A stretch of 64,000 nucleotides of DNA from Polytrichum commune (taxonomy: Eukaryota; Streptophyta; Polytrichopsida; Polytrichales; Polytrichaceae), in the NCBI GenBank assembly GCA_950295325.1, contig OX485805.1, positions 54,460,758 to 54,524,757 on the forward strand. Reading direction: 5' to 3'. The notes beneath the pieces were generated by a model, which saw only the letters and a program-made list of their open reading frames with translations, did no database searches and was not told where the DNA came from. Positions 20,006 to 33,125 of this stretch are shown piece by piece; positions within the stretch are counted from its first letter, which is position 1, and each line of letters starts with the position of its first letter. The translations under genes and the position numbers were made by a program.

Positions 20006-20825
20006 TAGAAACTAAATTTCAACAATAAATACAATTATTTATATTATAATATTATTTAAAATATTATTTTGGTATCATTTAGGTGTTACAGTTAAATTCC
20101 CTTAAAATAAACACATAATTATTTCATTTTATGTAGTAAAAACTATATTCGTTAATTGGAAACTTTTAGATGATTTTGAAATTTTTTAAGGACGCACTTC
20201 CCAAATTTGGACCAGCAATGACAACCAAAAAATCCCGTATGTATAATTTTGGATGCAATTATTAGATAGAAAGGCATTGTGGTACTTTTGGGCCACCCCC
20301 TTTCGAGGGAGCCTAAAAGTATCACACAAGCCCTTCGATGAAGGTATCCTGCACTTGCAGGTGCCCAAGCCGAACCCGGATGATAGGTGTATAACGTGAG
20401 TAGTTAGATGTTTAAGGGAGATTAAATATGCGTCGTAGTACCTCCGGAGGTTGGGCCTTAGTTTTTTACTAGTGCGGCTCTAAACTCCACTAACCAAATT
20501 TCATATGTAATTCTAACTTTAACTTACAACCTATTCTACGCGCAGACGCACCAGCCTTGAAACCAAGGCAATCCTAGTTTATGAATTAGGATGGTTCTGA
20601 TACACACCAACCGGGTGTGACTCATACCACCCTAGCTCAATGAATGGAATAACGACAATTTGATGGACCATTCAATTCTTCCTATTTCTTTACTTAGTTC
20701 TATTTAGTTTTCTAAGCGGGGGAACTTGGCCTAAGTCCCACCCTTTACACAAATTCCTTCTTAATTACTTACTTTCGTTTGCACCTCCTACTTCACTACA
20801 TTCACATATTAGGCATCACCCCTTA

Positions 20826-21163
20826 TTGTCGATGCCGATTATGTTATTGGTCCCATAAATTGGGAGTAATGGCCCCAATTTATGAAGATTGCGCAACAGG
20901 TTGAACCTACAGATCGTCCGTCACCCTGGTCCCATTGAATTGCATTTCGTGGTCTATCCAGTGTAAACACATTTAACAATCAAAACATACAAAATAAATC
21001 GTGAACCCTTGTTGGCAAGAGACCCAAATCGGAAACTTAACTCGGTAGAGTGATACCACCCTTCGAACCATTGATGTTCGAATGGGTTTGAGATGTCACT
21101 CAACCTTCAAAGGACCTGCACGAGGCCTTAGAAGGTTCCGAGGTAAGAGGTGCACCAACCAGG
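20826..21163. other. Spacer at the centre of the giant palindrome
   Basis: 338 unique bases between the arms, with no coding region. Small fold-backs occur, such as cataaattggg with ccccaatttatg at 20852-20885 and ttcgaa...ttcgaa near 21063-21080. Confidence 0.9.
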
Positions 21164-22570
21164 TAAGGGGTGATGCCTAATATGTGAATGTAGTGAAGTA
21201 GGAGGTGCAAACGAAAGTAAGTAATTAAGAAGGAATTTGTGTAAAGGGTGGGACTTAGGCCAAGTTCCCCCGCTTAGAAAACTAAATAGAACTAAGTAAA
21301 GAAATAGGAAGAATTGAATGGTCCATCAAATTGTCGTTATTCCATTCATTGAGCTAGGGTGGTATGAGTCACACCCGGTTGGTGTGTATCAGAACCATCC
21401 TAATTCATAAACTAGGATTGCCTTGGTTTCAAGGCTGGTGCGTCTGCGCGTAGAATAGGTTGTAAGTTAAAGTTAGAATTACATATGAAATTTGGTTAGT
21501 GGAGTTTAGAGCCGCACTAGTAAAAAACTAAGGCCCAACCTCCGGAGGTACTACGACGCATATTTAATCTCCCTTAAACATCTAACTACTCACGTTATAC
21601 ACCTATCATCCGGGTTCGGCTTGGGCACCTGCAAGTGCAGGATACCTTCATCGAAGGGCTTGTGTGATACTTTTAGGCTCCCTCGAAAGGGGGTGGCCCA
21701 AAAGTACCACAATGCCTTTCTATCTAATAATTGCATCCAAAATTATACATACGGGATTTTTTGGTTGTCATTGCTGGTCCAAATTTGGGAAGTGCGTCCT
21801 TAAAAAATTTCAAAATCATCTAAAAGTTTCCAATTAACGAATATAGTTTTTACTACATAAAATGAAATAATTATGTGTTTATTTTAAGGGAATTTAACTG
21901 TAACACCTAAATGATACCAAAATAATATTTTAAATAATATTATAATATAAATAATTGTATTTATTGTTGAAATTTAGTTTCTATAAAATATCATAAAATA
22001 CCCTAGGTGACCGGCCGATCCGGTCACCATAGCTCTCTAACCGGCACATGTCCTTCACGTTACCGTTAGGACCGCCGGTCCTTTGGCAGCCGTTCTTCCA
22101 CAACACAAAATGTGGGACACCCATCCATGGGGGGTACCGGTCCTTGGGTGAGAGGGATGGGCACATGGCACCACCCTCTTTTCACCGGCCCACCCATTTA
22201 TTTCAAAAAAAACGGACCGGGACCGGTACATGGAACTTGGCCCTTAGTGTTGGATGTTTTGCTTGCCAGTCTCTGGCCCGCCTTGGGGTCATTGGAGTGC
22301 CTCAGTGAGTGTAAGGCATGCATGCCATATTAAGTTAATTTTGTTCACTCACAGTCTCACACACCTATATTTTAGTGGTGTGATATCAAGTGTCACAGAT
22401 CTAAGAACAGACATCAAAACGACATATGTTGAGAGGAGATTGGACTATGTATGTAAACTTTGTTGGACCATTCTAAATTTATTAGCCAACATAATTGAGG
22501 GAGCATATACATACAATCATTTTGTGAGTTCAAGAGTCAACACTTTGATCACAAATAAGGTAGAAAAACC

Positions 22571-23768
22571 CCGGGTACGCAACTCCCATATTATACGCAG
22601 GGGGCATCGTATTAACAACGGCTTAGAGGACGACTTTTGTAAAAATTATATCAAATTAAAATGATCAAAAATTTGGGTGAAGACCAAATTAAATAAAATG
22701 AGATGAAAAAAAAGTTGGTTGAAGACCAAATTAAATAAATGAGATGAAAAAAAAGTTGGGTTGCAAATTTATTAAAAAAAAACTCCAACGTATATAAACA
22801 ATTGAAGCACCTAGTTTTTTAACCTTGTAGAGCGTCTAAGAGGGGTATTCAATGTAGATGTCGGATTAGTATTCACAAATGATAGAGGGTCCTTTCGAGG
22901 TCTCCCTCTTTTGGAAGGAGTTGTGGCAATTACATGTGTAACATATTCCTTCTCCCTATCTCTACCTCCACTACATGAGCCTCTACGCTTCATCTCACAA
23001 TCCACGTGTTTGTTTAAGCCAAGGATGACCCTCCCAAATGAGCACAAGCACACTCCAAAGCGACGACACAAAGGCTCCAAAGCAAAGCCACACATTCCAA
23101 AGCAAAGACACAAAGGCTCCAAAACCGAACACAAAAGCTTCAAAGCGAATATGTAAAAGCCTCAAACCCTAAGCCCTAACCCTAAACCAGGAACCCATGA
23201 TATTTTGAAATACCCCATGATACCCTTGAGTAGTCGGGGCACCATATGATGTATATGGTCTTAAAAATACATACCTCAACTGTATCCTAACACAAATCAT
23301 TAGTTTTCTATCCCAACAGTTAGACCAGTAAGTTGCCTATACATAATTTTAAAAAATCCACACGAATATTTGCCTCCAATTAGAATTATAAGCCACGAAT
23401 AGTTGCCTCCAATTAGAATTATAAGCCACAAATAGTTGCCTCCCATTAAAATTATAAGCCACGAATAGTTGCCTCCCATTAAAATTAGAAGTCATTCACA
23501 ATGTTAAAATTTTATTAAAAAGTCCAAAAAGTTGGGTAGTTTGACCTATGGTACACGTATTAAAAAAATTCATATAATTAGGTTTTTAATACATTTATAT
23601 GCTTCAAAATGTATTCATTTCCTATATATAATTATATTTTTGGATTCCTTGTTAGAAGGGCTACAAGGGTTTCCTACATTAAAACAAATTGTATCACTCA
23701 ATATTGGACTAAAACGCATTATAAGTGATTATAATCAGGACCATATAATACGGGAGTTGCGTGCCCGG
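22571..23768 (-). mobile_element. Mutator-like element carrying an AT-hook frame, right arm
   Basis: Mirror image of 18221-19418. Confidence 0.8.
22811..23143 (-). CDS. AT-hook-containing frame, right arm
   Basis: Identical mirror of 18846-19178. Confidence 0.4.
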   Translation of the reverse strand: MKLLCSVLEPLCLCFGMCGFALEPLCRRFGVCLCSFGRVILGLNKHVDCEMKRRGSCSGGRDREKEYVTHVIATTPSKRGRPRKDPLSFVNTNPTSTLNTPLRRSTRLKN

Positions 23769-24882
23769 GAGGAAAACCTAAGACGGTAAACGACCACTAC
23801 ATCTGGTGCACTTGACTAGGGTTAGAATGATTGTTGTGTGGGCCCAAAAAAGATGCAATGATGGGTAGGATGCAATGATTGGCCAGATAGGTGTTGTTTC
23901 ACACCACTTGTGATCACTTTTGGGTGCCATTCATTTAACCATTTCGTGTGTATTCGTGTGCAGAGTATGATACTTTAATGCTCAAATTAGGGAGACTCTA
24001 GTGTACAAATGGGAGGTTTGAACTTACTTGTCTCTTTGAGAAAATGTAACTATTAATAATTTAAAAGGAATAAAATTATCAAAAAACTTGCATTCCTCAT
24101 CATTTCCTCTTTTCCATCTCTCAGCATAAAACCTCAAGCCATTCATTCTAACCTAATCAACTTATTTTCATTGTTTTTCATGTATCTTCCTTAAGATATT
24201 CATACATTGAACTAAGAAGATCATGAGGAAAAGTGGCTACGGTCACGATTTGAATGTGTTAAACATCATGCATTAATTGCAAGTGTCATCTTTGTCATCC
24301 ATATTGACAATTATCGAGGTGAATTTGTTGAATAGGGGAGCATGATTTTCAAAGATTCACTTGACAATCAACAACTAACACTTACTACTGTATGTTTTAG
24401 GTTTTTCGGGGGAGCACAATTTCCCTTAACACATGGCCATTTTAACAGTCATTGAGGTAACACATATCGAGGGTGCACTGTAATACTCCTCTTATTCAAC
24501 CTAACTGGACCGATCACCCGAGTAATCCTTATTGAAGCAAACTATTCTACGTCAAGAAACGCGATTAACTGGTTGCAGTTGTTGACTCAGCTAGATAAAC
24601 ATCATGCATAGGTACCATGTCGCCAGGCCAGGACACTCGGAGTCCAGTTTGCAAAATTGAAAACTAAAAGTCGTCTACATGTACCTCAGTTCACATCACT
24701 TCTGTCCATGCAAATACTGTAGTTCCAATCCCATAAGGAAAGCATGTGTGCATTTGTCATAGTCCAATAAATAATAATAAGAGGTTCTGACAAAGCCAAC
24801 CCATGTACTCAGCAGTGTTTTTAATAATTGAAAACTCCCTTCATCCACAACCAGTTTGATGCTTGCCTCCCTTCCCACAGGC

Positions 24883-24889
24883 TATATAT
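24883..24889 (+). promoter_or_regulatory. TATA box of the right lectin copy
   Basis: TATATAT in the context ggcTATATATgcgg, about 140 bases before the ATG at 25027. This would give an untranslated leader of roughly 110 bases. Confidence 0.6.
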
Positions 24890-25026
24890 GCGGCCCCTTC
24901 ATCACAGCATTCACTCCTTCCTGCTTCAAGCTTCGCTCCTCATCTTCAGTCCCACAGCAGTACATACTCCTTCGATCCATTGCTCTTCATTCACTTTCCA
25001 CAAAGTTTCCATTTCAGTTCGTCACC

Positions 25027-25461
25027 ATGTCTTACACCATCCACGTGAGGGTCATCCAAACCAAGCCCACCAATTGGTTTAGCATTGTGGAGAAGACATG
25101 CTGGCATGACGGCAATACTGGAGTATACTGGAGCGAGGTGGATGGCGACCACATCCTCCACATGGGCGCTAGTGGCACCTCCGGAATGTTGCGCTTCAAG
25201 GGGCCCTCAGACGGCTTCTTCTTGGTCGCACTGGGCATCCACAACTACAATAGGTGGTGTGATATCGTCCCGGACAAGCAAGCTTCCAACACCGGTGTTG
25301 AGATTCACCCCACTTACTACAACGACAAACACGGCAATAACCAAATGTTGTGGAAGCAGTTGTCGCATCTGGAGAGAACCACCACCACGGGTATGAAACT
25401 CACAGTTGACTATTACAAGGAGGACGGCAACACCCTCTACGCCACCATCACCATCGAATGA
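25027..25461 (+). CDS. Fungal-type (Agaricus bisporus lectin family) lectin
   Basis: 144 residues from the ATG at 25027 (context gtcaccATGTC) to TGA at 25459-25461. The frame is open further upstream, but this ATG matches the usual family start and lies behind a TATA box and leader. Visible family landmarks are MGASGTSGMLRF (about residues 44-55) and LGIHNYNRWCDIV (about 67-79), typical of fruit-body lectins that bind Gal-beta-1,3-GalNAc on glycoproteins. Length matches the family. No signal peptide is seen, so a cytosolic or nuclear location is likely. No introns. In plants this family is known mainly from bryophytes and is thought to come from fungi by horizontal transfer. An AATAAA at 25804-25809 could direct polyadenylation. 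Probable role: defence or storage lectin (inference). Confidence 0.88.
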   Translation: MSYTIHVRVIQTKPTNWFSIVEKTCWHDGNTGVYWSEVDGDHILHMGASGTSGMLRFKGPSDGFFLVALGIHNYNRWCDIVPDKQASNTGVEIHPTYYNDKHGNNQMLWKQLSHLERTTTTGMKLTVDYYKEDGNTLYATITIE

Positions 25462-25803
25462 ACGTGGCATTTCATGTGACTTGGCGATCGCCCAACAATG
25501 CTCTCCGGTCACCACCGATGTCGACGTCGGTGCTTGCATTCGTCGTGCTCTGGCGTTTGAATCGACTATATATTTGTGTGCACAGTATGTAGTCCCCGCT
25601 TCTCTTGTGGTGTAATACAACAATGCCATGTGGTTGTTGAAGTTACATTGAAAGGGAAGCATAGTTTCAGAGGTTTTGTGATGTTCATGGTGGTAGTGAC
25701 ATAGAGAGATTGTCATTGAGACAACTCGCTTCCTAATGTAAGAGGATCATTGAGATGTTTCTATAGTCCACTCTCATGAGCACCTCCATACTCAAACTGT
25801 GAT

Positions 25804-25809
25804 AATAAA
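25804..25809 (+). terminator. Possible polyadenylation signal of the lectin gene
   Basis: AATAAA about 340 bases after the stop codon. The mirror copy is at 16180-16185. The distance is long, so this is weakly supported. Confidence 0.25.
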
Positions 25810-26240
25810 GAAATTGTTGTCCGTGTTACCTCTATGTCGTGCACGTATTTGGTTGTATGTCACCTTGAAACATGATACACATGGTAATGCCCAAGATACC
25901 ACACTTAAGTGCAATCAATAGTGACCATGAATTGCTTATGTGGGTACTTGAGTTTCATTTTACCCCAAGTACTATGTTGCTTGATGGCATATGCATGACA
26001 ATCACAAGTCTTTCTTAGAAATATACAACTCATGCATTTTGAAAATTGTAATGTGTTGCATTGATGTCGTAATTCTCTTGTGAAGCATTGAACCACATTT
26101 TGAATTAAAAAGAACTTCTTCGAAATCTTGGAGGAGCTCTATGAGGCATTCTTTTCACCCATCCAGTACGTCTTGGATTCCATGGCGGACCATCACAAAT
26201 TGGTCATATGTGCCAACAAGGTACTACATTAAGTATGCTT

Positions 26241-26603
26241 TTTAGTGTCACCAATTCTAATTGTCTTGCTCAACACTAATTGTAAACCATGGTATAGAGT
26301 CACCAAACAGTCAATGTCAACCAACATTATTTGTCATTCCTTGTAATTTTTTGGAGGGGATTATAGATTTACAGTGTTGCAATTTCTGTCACTTACCACA
26401 TGAATTTTCATCCAAATTTCAATCATCCATGACAATAATTCATCACAAGTTGCTGACAAGAGAAGGTAGCATTTTGGCCAATGGATGAACTCATCCATCA
26501 TCCATGACAATGTTTGTTCACTTATTCATAAGAAGTGTCATCCAAAAAGTTACCATAGTGACATTAAATACCATATCACACTAAATATCATACTTAGTGT
26601 AGC
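26241..26603 (+). repeat. About 360-bp dispersed repeat, right arm copy
   Basis: Mirror of 15386-15748, in the same orientation as the copy at 44861-45221. Confidence 0.75.
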
Positions 26604-28617
26604 ATCAATCTTGAATCCCAATTACATCCCATTCGCAATCATCTCAGCCTTTGCATATGTTTTGGTCGATTAAAAAAAAATGCTTTGGAGTCAGATACAT
26701 GTAAACCCAACACCAAGAAATTCTTGATTGAACACCACACTGTTCTTTGTATCCTTGCGCACTCCCAAACAATGTGATCAAAACCACCCACTAATGGAAA
26801 CCTCGGGAGCAGGTTCAGTGGTTGGAGACCCTGCTTATTCCCGTGATGAAAGAGATCGTCTTCCAGATACTGAGATGGAAGCTGACATCATTGAAAACAT
26901 TCTTGGACATCAAAATGTGCAGGTTGCAAAATGCAGGCAACCAAGCTTTGATGCATTTTGCGACCCATGGCAAGGGAGCAGATGAGGGTTTCAAAGAAGG
27001 AGCTCCTCGAATTGCTAACCCAAAGGTGGTAAAAATATGGGCACCTCCTGATGTTACTCCACTGTGGAGGGCCACCTTCAACCTTCCAGCCTCAGACGGT
27101 GTAACCCGCTGCTGAACCGGTTTACATGGAAGTTACTCCCACCAAAATTAGATCTCCTCTCTAAGTCTCGTGAAGGTGTTTGTATTCTTCTGTGTCTCAA
27201 TCCCGTAACATATAGTTTCAATGTCTTTATAATTTCTCTAGGAGTAGTTGCCCTAAGATCACAAGTTTATGTTCCCCGAAAGCGTCCTTAACCAGAAACA
27301 CGTAAATGCATTCTCAATATCTCTTAATAGCTTTCTAATGGATTCTTAATGTGTAAGTGCCTTTAGAACTTAGTTAATGTTTCCAAAAAAGTGTAATGTC
27401 ACGGTTAAGTGTTACGAGGGAAATTGCTCTTATACAATATCTTTCATGGTTGAAAACATTCACAATCCTATTTATTCATTCAAGTTCTTATAACATATCT
27501 CTCGTTCCTTTCAAGTCTTCAAGCATCTTGCCCAACTTCTCTATAAGGCAAGCATACTCCCTCGCTAAGTCAAAACAACCTAATTCATAGAATGTTCCTC
27601 ATTTACTCTCTTAGAATATTTTATCATTCCCGTAAGTCTAATAACTTCTAGGATCACTCCCCATTATTTCATGGTTCGAATGTCCATTCAATTATCTCAA
27701 ATCCGAGTCACGCTATCCAATTTACGCAAGCATATACCCTTGCTAAATTAGATCTCTCGGGTGCCTATTTGGTTATGTTTACGGCCTTGAATTAAATCCT
27801 TAGTTCATCCACCTCAAATTCCCTTTCTCATGTTCAAAATCTAACCTCAAGGAAGAATAATATCTCTCAAATTCCTTAGGGCATCTCACAAAGATATGGC
27901 TTAAGTAATCCCTTCATGCATCCCTCAATTCCTTACTCATTGCCCCCTAAGTTATTCTTAGATTGATATGAGGTAAAGGTTCGATATGAGGTCTTGATAT
28001 AAAGGTATGATGTGGCGGTACATTGATTTGCCGCCGTCGCCGGTCGATGCCGATTACCAGTGCCGGTCCTAAACCGGGGTCTGAGCCCCTCATTACCCTA
28101 ATCACACTGAGATGCTTTTCCAGCCCAGAATGGACCCCGTTCTCACTTGAAGCTCGGTCCCGTGACAGTCCCGCTGTTCGGAGCTTGCCTCCGCTTGCTC
28201 CATCAATCTCCTCTGCTCCTTGCTGTCACAACATGATCGCGGACGCCTTTGCATCCACCCAAATCTGCTGATTCATTGGCAGAGACTCATCCCCTGTCCC
28301 AACGAAACTGGAGCAAGCGGAATTAGCTTTGGATTAGAAGCCTCACCTTCCACATCATTCCACTGACTTTGCAACCGCAAGAGCAGTTAGATGTGCCTTT
28401 CAGATTTGAGGAAGCACGAGTCACGGGCCTCGTCAGGGCGAAATAGATCTCTGCCCCAAGGTGGTTTTGAAGGAGATTGTGAAATTTATGAAGTCCACCA
28501 GTGAGCGTCTTTTGTTAATGTGGGGTTGGGCACAGTGGCATTTACCAGAACAGTATCTAGTTTAGAAGCCCTTCTAGCAATTGTTATGTGTTGGTAATTT
28601 AGAGATGGGTGATGGTC

Positions 28618-29205
28618 CCGGGTACGCAACTCCCATATTATACGCAGGGGGCATCGTACTTAAAACGGCTTAGAGGACGGCTTTTTGTAAAAATTATATC
28701 AAATTATATCAAATTAAAATGATCAAAAAGTTGGGTGAAGACCAAATTAAATAAAATGAGATGAAAAAAAAGTTGGGTAAAGACCAAATTAAATAAAATG
28801 AGATGAACAAAAAGTTGGGTGAAGACCAAATTAAATAAATGAGATGAAAAAAAAGTTGGGTTGCATATTTATTAAGCCTCCCATTAAAATTATAAGCCAC
28901 GAATAGTTGCCTCCCATTAAAATTATAATTCATTCACAATGTTAAAATTTTATTAAAAAGTCCAAAAAGTTGGGTAGTTTGACCTATGGTACACGTATTA
29001 AAAAAATCATATAATTAGGTTTTTAATGCAATTATATGCTTCAAAATATATTCATTTCCTATATATAATTACATTTTTGGATTCCTTGTTAGAAGGGCTA
29101 CAAGGGTTTCCTACATTAAAACAAATTGTATCACCCAATATTGGACTAAAACGCATTATAAGTGATTCTAATCAGGACCATATAATACGGGAGTTGCGTA
29201 CCCGG
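28618..29205 (-). mobile_element. Mutator-like element, short form, right arm
   Basis: Mirror image of 12784-13371, with target duplications at 28608-28617 and 29206-29215. Confidence 0.85.
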
Positions 29206-29978
29206 GGTGATGGTCTGCTATGGGTATCCCAGAAAGGAAGACCCGGACGCCTGGATGTCCTCGTTATGGCGAGTTGGGCATAAGCTTGTGTGCATTTCCA
29301 CGTAGGATCGATGACTCCAGTTCCAGACATTGTTTCATGTGGGAGACTCAAATACCAAGTAGACACCTGGAGTCCTCTAGTAGGTCAAGCACTATTCTCG
29401 CAATTTTTGCTCTCCCGCCTACTGTCCTTCATCTTTCCCCCCGATTTTTTAATTTCCGCTCTCCCGCCTACCGTCGAACTTCATCTTCCCCTCAATCTTT
29501 TACTTTACATATCTTCTTCTTTTTAGGACTTGTCTCCCCTTGCATTGAATGTCTCCCCCCTCGCATTGACTGTGTTAGTAGCTGCAAGTTAGTTCCAAGA
29601 TTCTCTGACTCTTTGAAAAGACTACAGTATGTATATTTTATTCACAATTTAGTCCAAATTTAGTGTCAATTGCATGCATCTATTGCTTTATCGATTGCAT
29701 GTCATGTGGTTGACATATTTTAAGTGGGCAAATCACAAATGGACCAGTGCTTTAACTGCAAAGGGCTACTCATGTAAGTTAGTATTTTGTAGTATATTAT
29801 TCCCCATAAGGTAAGTTAAATAGGTCTTAAATGGTTACTATTTCAAACCACCCCACATCTCTTATGATATGAAACATGCAACTACTACAAGATGATTTGC
29901 AAATCCAAATCAAGGACATAGCCACTTTCCACATAATTTTTGAAGCTCATCTGAATATAATATTCAAAGTGAAAATTA

Positions 29979-30176
29979 TTACATGCTCCTTATTAAATGG
30001 TCATATGCATCTCCAATTATGTTGAATATTGAACTTAAAAAGAATATCATATTTTGAACACATAGTCTAATTTCTTTTGAAGCATGTGTCTTTTTGATAT
30101 CCATTCTTAGAGCCTCACCTAACCACATACCACTAAATATAGGTGTCCAATGAGGATGAGTAACCGAATTAGGCAC
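29979..30176 (-). other. Repeat-encoded peptide fragment, mirrored copy
   Basis: Exact mirror of 11813-12010. Confidence 0.3.
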
Positions 30177-30291
30177 GTCTACCTTATGTGGAAAACTTGG
30201 TAATAGTCCACTCGCACATAGAGAATGTCCAATGTTTCAGAACATCAAGGATCCCCCATAAGTTGGACAACAGAGAACGTTTGATGACTGA

Positions 30292-31811
30292 TGACGGAGC
30301 TCTACATGGTAGTTGAGCGTTTTGAAACATTCAAAGATTTTCAAACACGTTAAGACAGAAGACCAATTACCTTCCTCATCATAAATCCTGGCTTACAATT
30401 GGTGACAACTTTATTGGCCTCATGTGTGAGACATGACTTCTTACCAGAATACTTGACCCATACGCAGGATGTTCCGAAACGTCGGACGTCTAAATAAATT
30501 TTTGCACTCACACGCGAGGGAACTTTTTGAAACTTCGGACAACCCGAAAACATCCAAAGTTCCGCAAGTGTGAGTGGGCTATAAGCAGTCACCTTTCTGT
30601 GAGCAGCAGACATGAAAATGCAGCTCTTTGAAGAGAGCTTGACTACCTCAATTCGGGTGACTGGTGGCAAGTGACTAGAGTTTGATGAAAATGCAACGAA
30701 TTACACTTCATACCTAGTCCTTTACAACCAGAGGAGACACAGGATTGAAAGTTTTATGCATTTATGAGAAAGGATTCCAGAATTGGAGCACCGGCACCCG
30801 TTCTGCTTATGTGAAGTAGCTCACGATACATCTTGATTTAGGGAAAATTTGTCAAATGAAACGTGCAGGGGATGATGTGGTGAATTTTTTGTGAAACACC
30901 AGTCTTGTTACGTGATGCAATTGGGAAGCTTGCAGTGACAGAATACAATCAATGGAGCACATTGGAACACATCTTGCTAGAAAACAATCACAGCTCTGGT
31001 GCATATGATTTCCTTATGTATTTATCTTTCGTATACTTGCAGCTAATCAAATACTGTTTTGATTGTACGTTTTGGAATGCTCCTGCTCAGTATAGATTGT
31101 ACGTTTTGACGATAGAGCTTCAATATAGTTGTGAGTACATAGACTCTGTACTCGTCATTGAGAACATGATTCATCATCCACTGAACCCAGACAAAGTGAC
31201 ATTGAAGTGTTCATAATTGAATGCGAAAAAATCTTTTGCATATAAAGTTTTGGGTTGCACTCGGATTGCAAACCTCAACTTAGTTTCAACAGACCTCTTG
31301 CACATTTTCACACGCATCACTTAATTGTCATATTACTCAAAAGTTAACACTCAATTGATCAGAAGAGGCCTTGCAGCCTTAAGAGAAGGTAAAAGACAAA
31401 TGATGTCTTTCAGCATTATGCAATTTTTTAATCTCCCTAAGATTGATCACTTCCTGAAGTGGGGCCCATGGAGACGAGAACCGGATTATGTCAAACTGAA
31501 TGAACCGAATCAAGTTTTGCACAGCTTCACAGGTAAATTGTGCAAACCATCGCCACATTACCAACAAATCCTCTGCCATAGATTCAGTCCTCTAGGTATC
31601 ATAGTGTCATCAAGCAATCAGACTGAAAGTTATCAATCAGAAAGGGGGAATATTTTCACAATGAATGGTGCCCACTGTTGATTTTGACAAACTTTTCGAT
31701 GTAACAATTGAGAGATATCTGTACATGGGGGAGTGCAATTTATACAGCTCGCACCAGTTTCTCTCAGAAGTGTAAGACTATTGAATGTACATTCCTGCTA
31801 GATTGATCCTA
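30292..31811. other. Intergenic stretch downstream of an HMA gene
   Basis: No convincing gene. Open frames at 30905-31216 and 31325-31681 lack recognisable features. A tract near 30440-30600 repeats phrases such as gaaacntcggac and gtgtgagtgggctat that resemble 11745-11800 in the left arm. Confidence 0.4.
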
Positions 31812-32414
31812 TCAGTAATCATAGTACCTTGGCAATGAGTACTCTGGCCCATAATAAAACTGTTCATTGTATGATGGCATGTAACGGTTATACGACGAGG
31901 ATCGATACAAGGGAGCACCACCATACTCATACCGCGATGTGCTGTACCTCGAGTCCGCTAGATTCAGTTGGCCGCTGTATAATCTCCGGCTGTTGACACT
32001 ATGATGCTTAAATGGAGACTTGAAGAAATCTCGAACTCCACGGCTCGGGGAGCTGTATAATGGGACACCGGTCCAGAACTGGGAATCTCTCTTCACCTTC
32101 TGCGCCGCCTTCAACGCCTTCATCGGGTCCACAAACCCAGTGACTGCAACTCGCTGCCCTTCCAAGTCCACCGTCACCCGCTGCGCTCCGTGAAGCTCTA
32201 GCATGTTCTCACGCACTTTCTCCTCGCACTTGGTGCAACACATGGGCACCATGAGCTCCACTACAGGTGCCTGGCTGTAGCCCCCGTAATCTCCCTTATA
32301 CCCGTAGTCGAAATCTGAGTAGTACTCTCGACCATGTCGCAGCAATGGGCGGGATGCGTAATAAGCTGGACCTTCACATGGACCATAGAAACACTCGTCC
32401 CTTGTCATGGCCAT
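31812..32414 (-). CDS. HMA (heavy-metal-associated) domain protein, Tyr-rich tail
   Basis: 200 residues from the ATG at 32414. Residues 51-115 form an HMA domain: VVELMVPMCCTKC with the metal-binding MxCxxC at 58-63 and the usual helix and strands through VAVTGFVDPMKALKAAQKV. Such domains bind Cu, Zn or other soft metals in chaperones and plant HIPP/HPP proteins. The N-terminus is Tyr/Gly-rich, and the C-terminal 80 residues are Tyr/Ser/Arg-rich with SRYEYGG. There is no CaaX prenylation box at the end (RYYDY), so it is HPP-like rather than HIPP. Single exon, no signal peptide. A paralogue lies at 55585-56238 and a dead copy at 45460-46454, so the family has duplicated locally. Confidence 0.85.
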   Translation of the reverse strand: MAMTRDECFYGPCEGPAYYASRPLLRHGREYYSDFDYGYKGDYGGYSQAPVVELMVPMCCTKCEEKVRENMLELHGAQRVTVDLEGQRVAVTGFVDPMKALKAAQKVKRDSQFWTGVPLYSSPSRGVRDFFKSPFKHHSVNSRRLYSGQLNLADSRYSTSRYEYGGAPLYRSSSYNRYMPSYNEQFYYGPEYSLPRYYDY

Positions 32415-33113
32415 GATCACAAACTGGGCACACAAACTAATGAACTCGAGAGCTTCGGCGTTGAAGATTGCCGACTCAGAAACACTACAGTTGGTCAGGA
32501 AGACCTTAGCTATCTGAACTTCGAATGTACAAAGTACCTGATAACGCAGAGAATGTACGTGATCTCGTGGAAGTGTGTGAGAATACAGTATTGCAATCGG
32601 AAGATTGGGCCACTTGTTTATGGTTCTGCAAATAACAGAAGCTCATGGAGAACCCCGTGACGTGGCAGAACTCGATTGGGTGCAGTTGTGGGCGGGCTGC
32701 CACCTCATCAACACTGGCCACATCTGGAGCCAGGTCATCTTGTGACATGCATCAGAATCCTTTTGTTGTCTACTTGCCGGCATACATCTCCACCTACTAC
32801 CCAGTAGTTCAGTGGGTATACGAAGTTTAGTCATAATGAATACATATCCAATTCGAGGATCCAAAGTACACATATTAGCGTATACGCCAGCCTAGTACTG
32901 GGCCCTGGCCCTGAATTGGCTAATTCAGGCTGCTGTCTGGACAGGTGTCAGTTCACATGCAGAAATTATTCCCAAAATAAGCGAGTAACTGCTTATCCTG
33001 TTATAATCTAGCAAGTGGCAGGCTGGAGGGATAAATGTTTTGTCCACGGTACACTAACCAACAGTAGAGTCGCCCATAACTAATCACTTAAGATTCTGCG
33101 CCAACTCTGGAGA
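32415..33113. other. 5' flank of the HMA gene
   Basis: No clear TATA box is seen within 150 bases of the ATG. The short frames here are not convincing. Confidence 0.35.
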
Positions 33114-33125
33114 AGCATAATAAGG

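Larger units (their letters stand above)
11698..20825 (+). repeat. Left arm of a 9,128-bp inverted repeat
   Basis: Each position x in this arm corresponds to 41989-x in the right arm as its reverse complement. Both borders were read base by base: the outer pair stops matching at 11697/30292 and the inner pair at 20826/21163. All open frames inspected recur at the mirrored coordinates with identical translations. No direct duplication is visible just outside the arms. Stretches of the arm not listed separately (roughly 12011-12773, 13382-15385, 17110-18210, 20010-20825) hold nothing I can name. Confidence 0.95.
21164..30291 (-). repeat. Right arm of the 9,128-bp inverted repeat
   Basis: Reverse complement of 11698-20825. 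The annotation of the left arm applies here at 41989 minus each coordinate. Confidence 0.95.

Noticed and set aside
11698-30291. Whole palindrome as one giant DNA transposon with 9-kb inverted ends
   Set aside because: No flanking target duplication and no transposase in the spacer; the arms contain several independent older elements.
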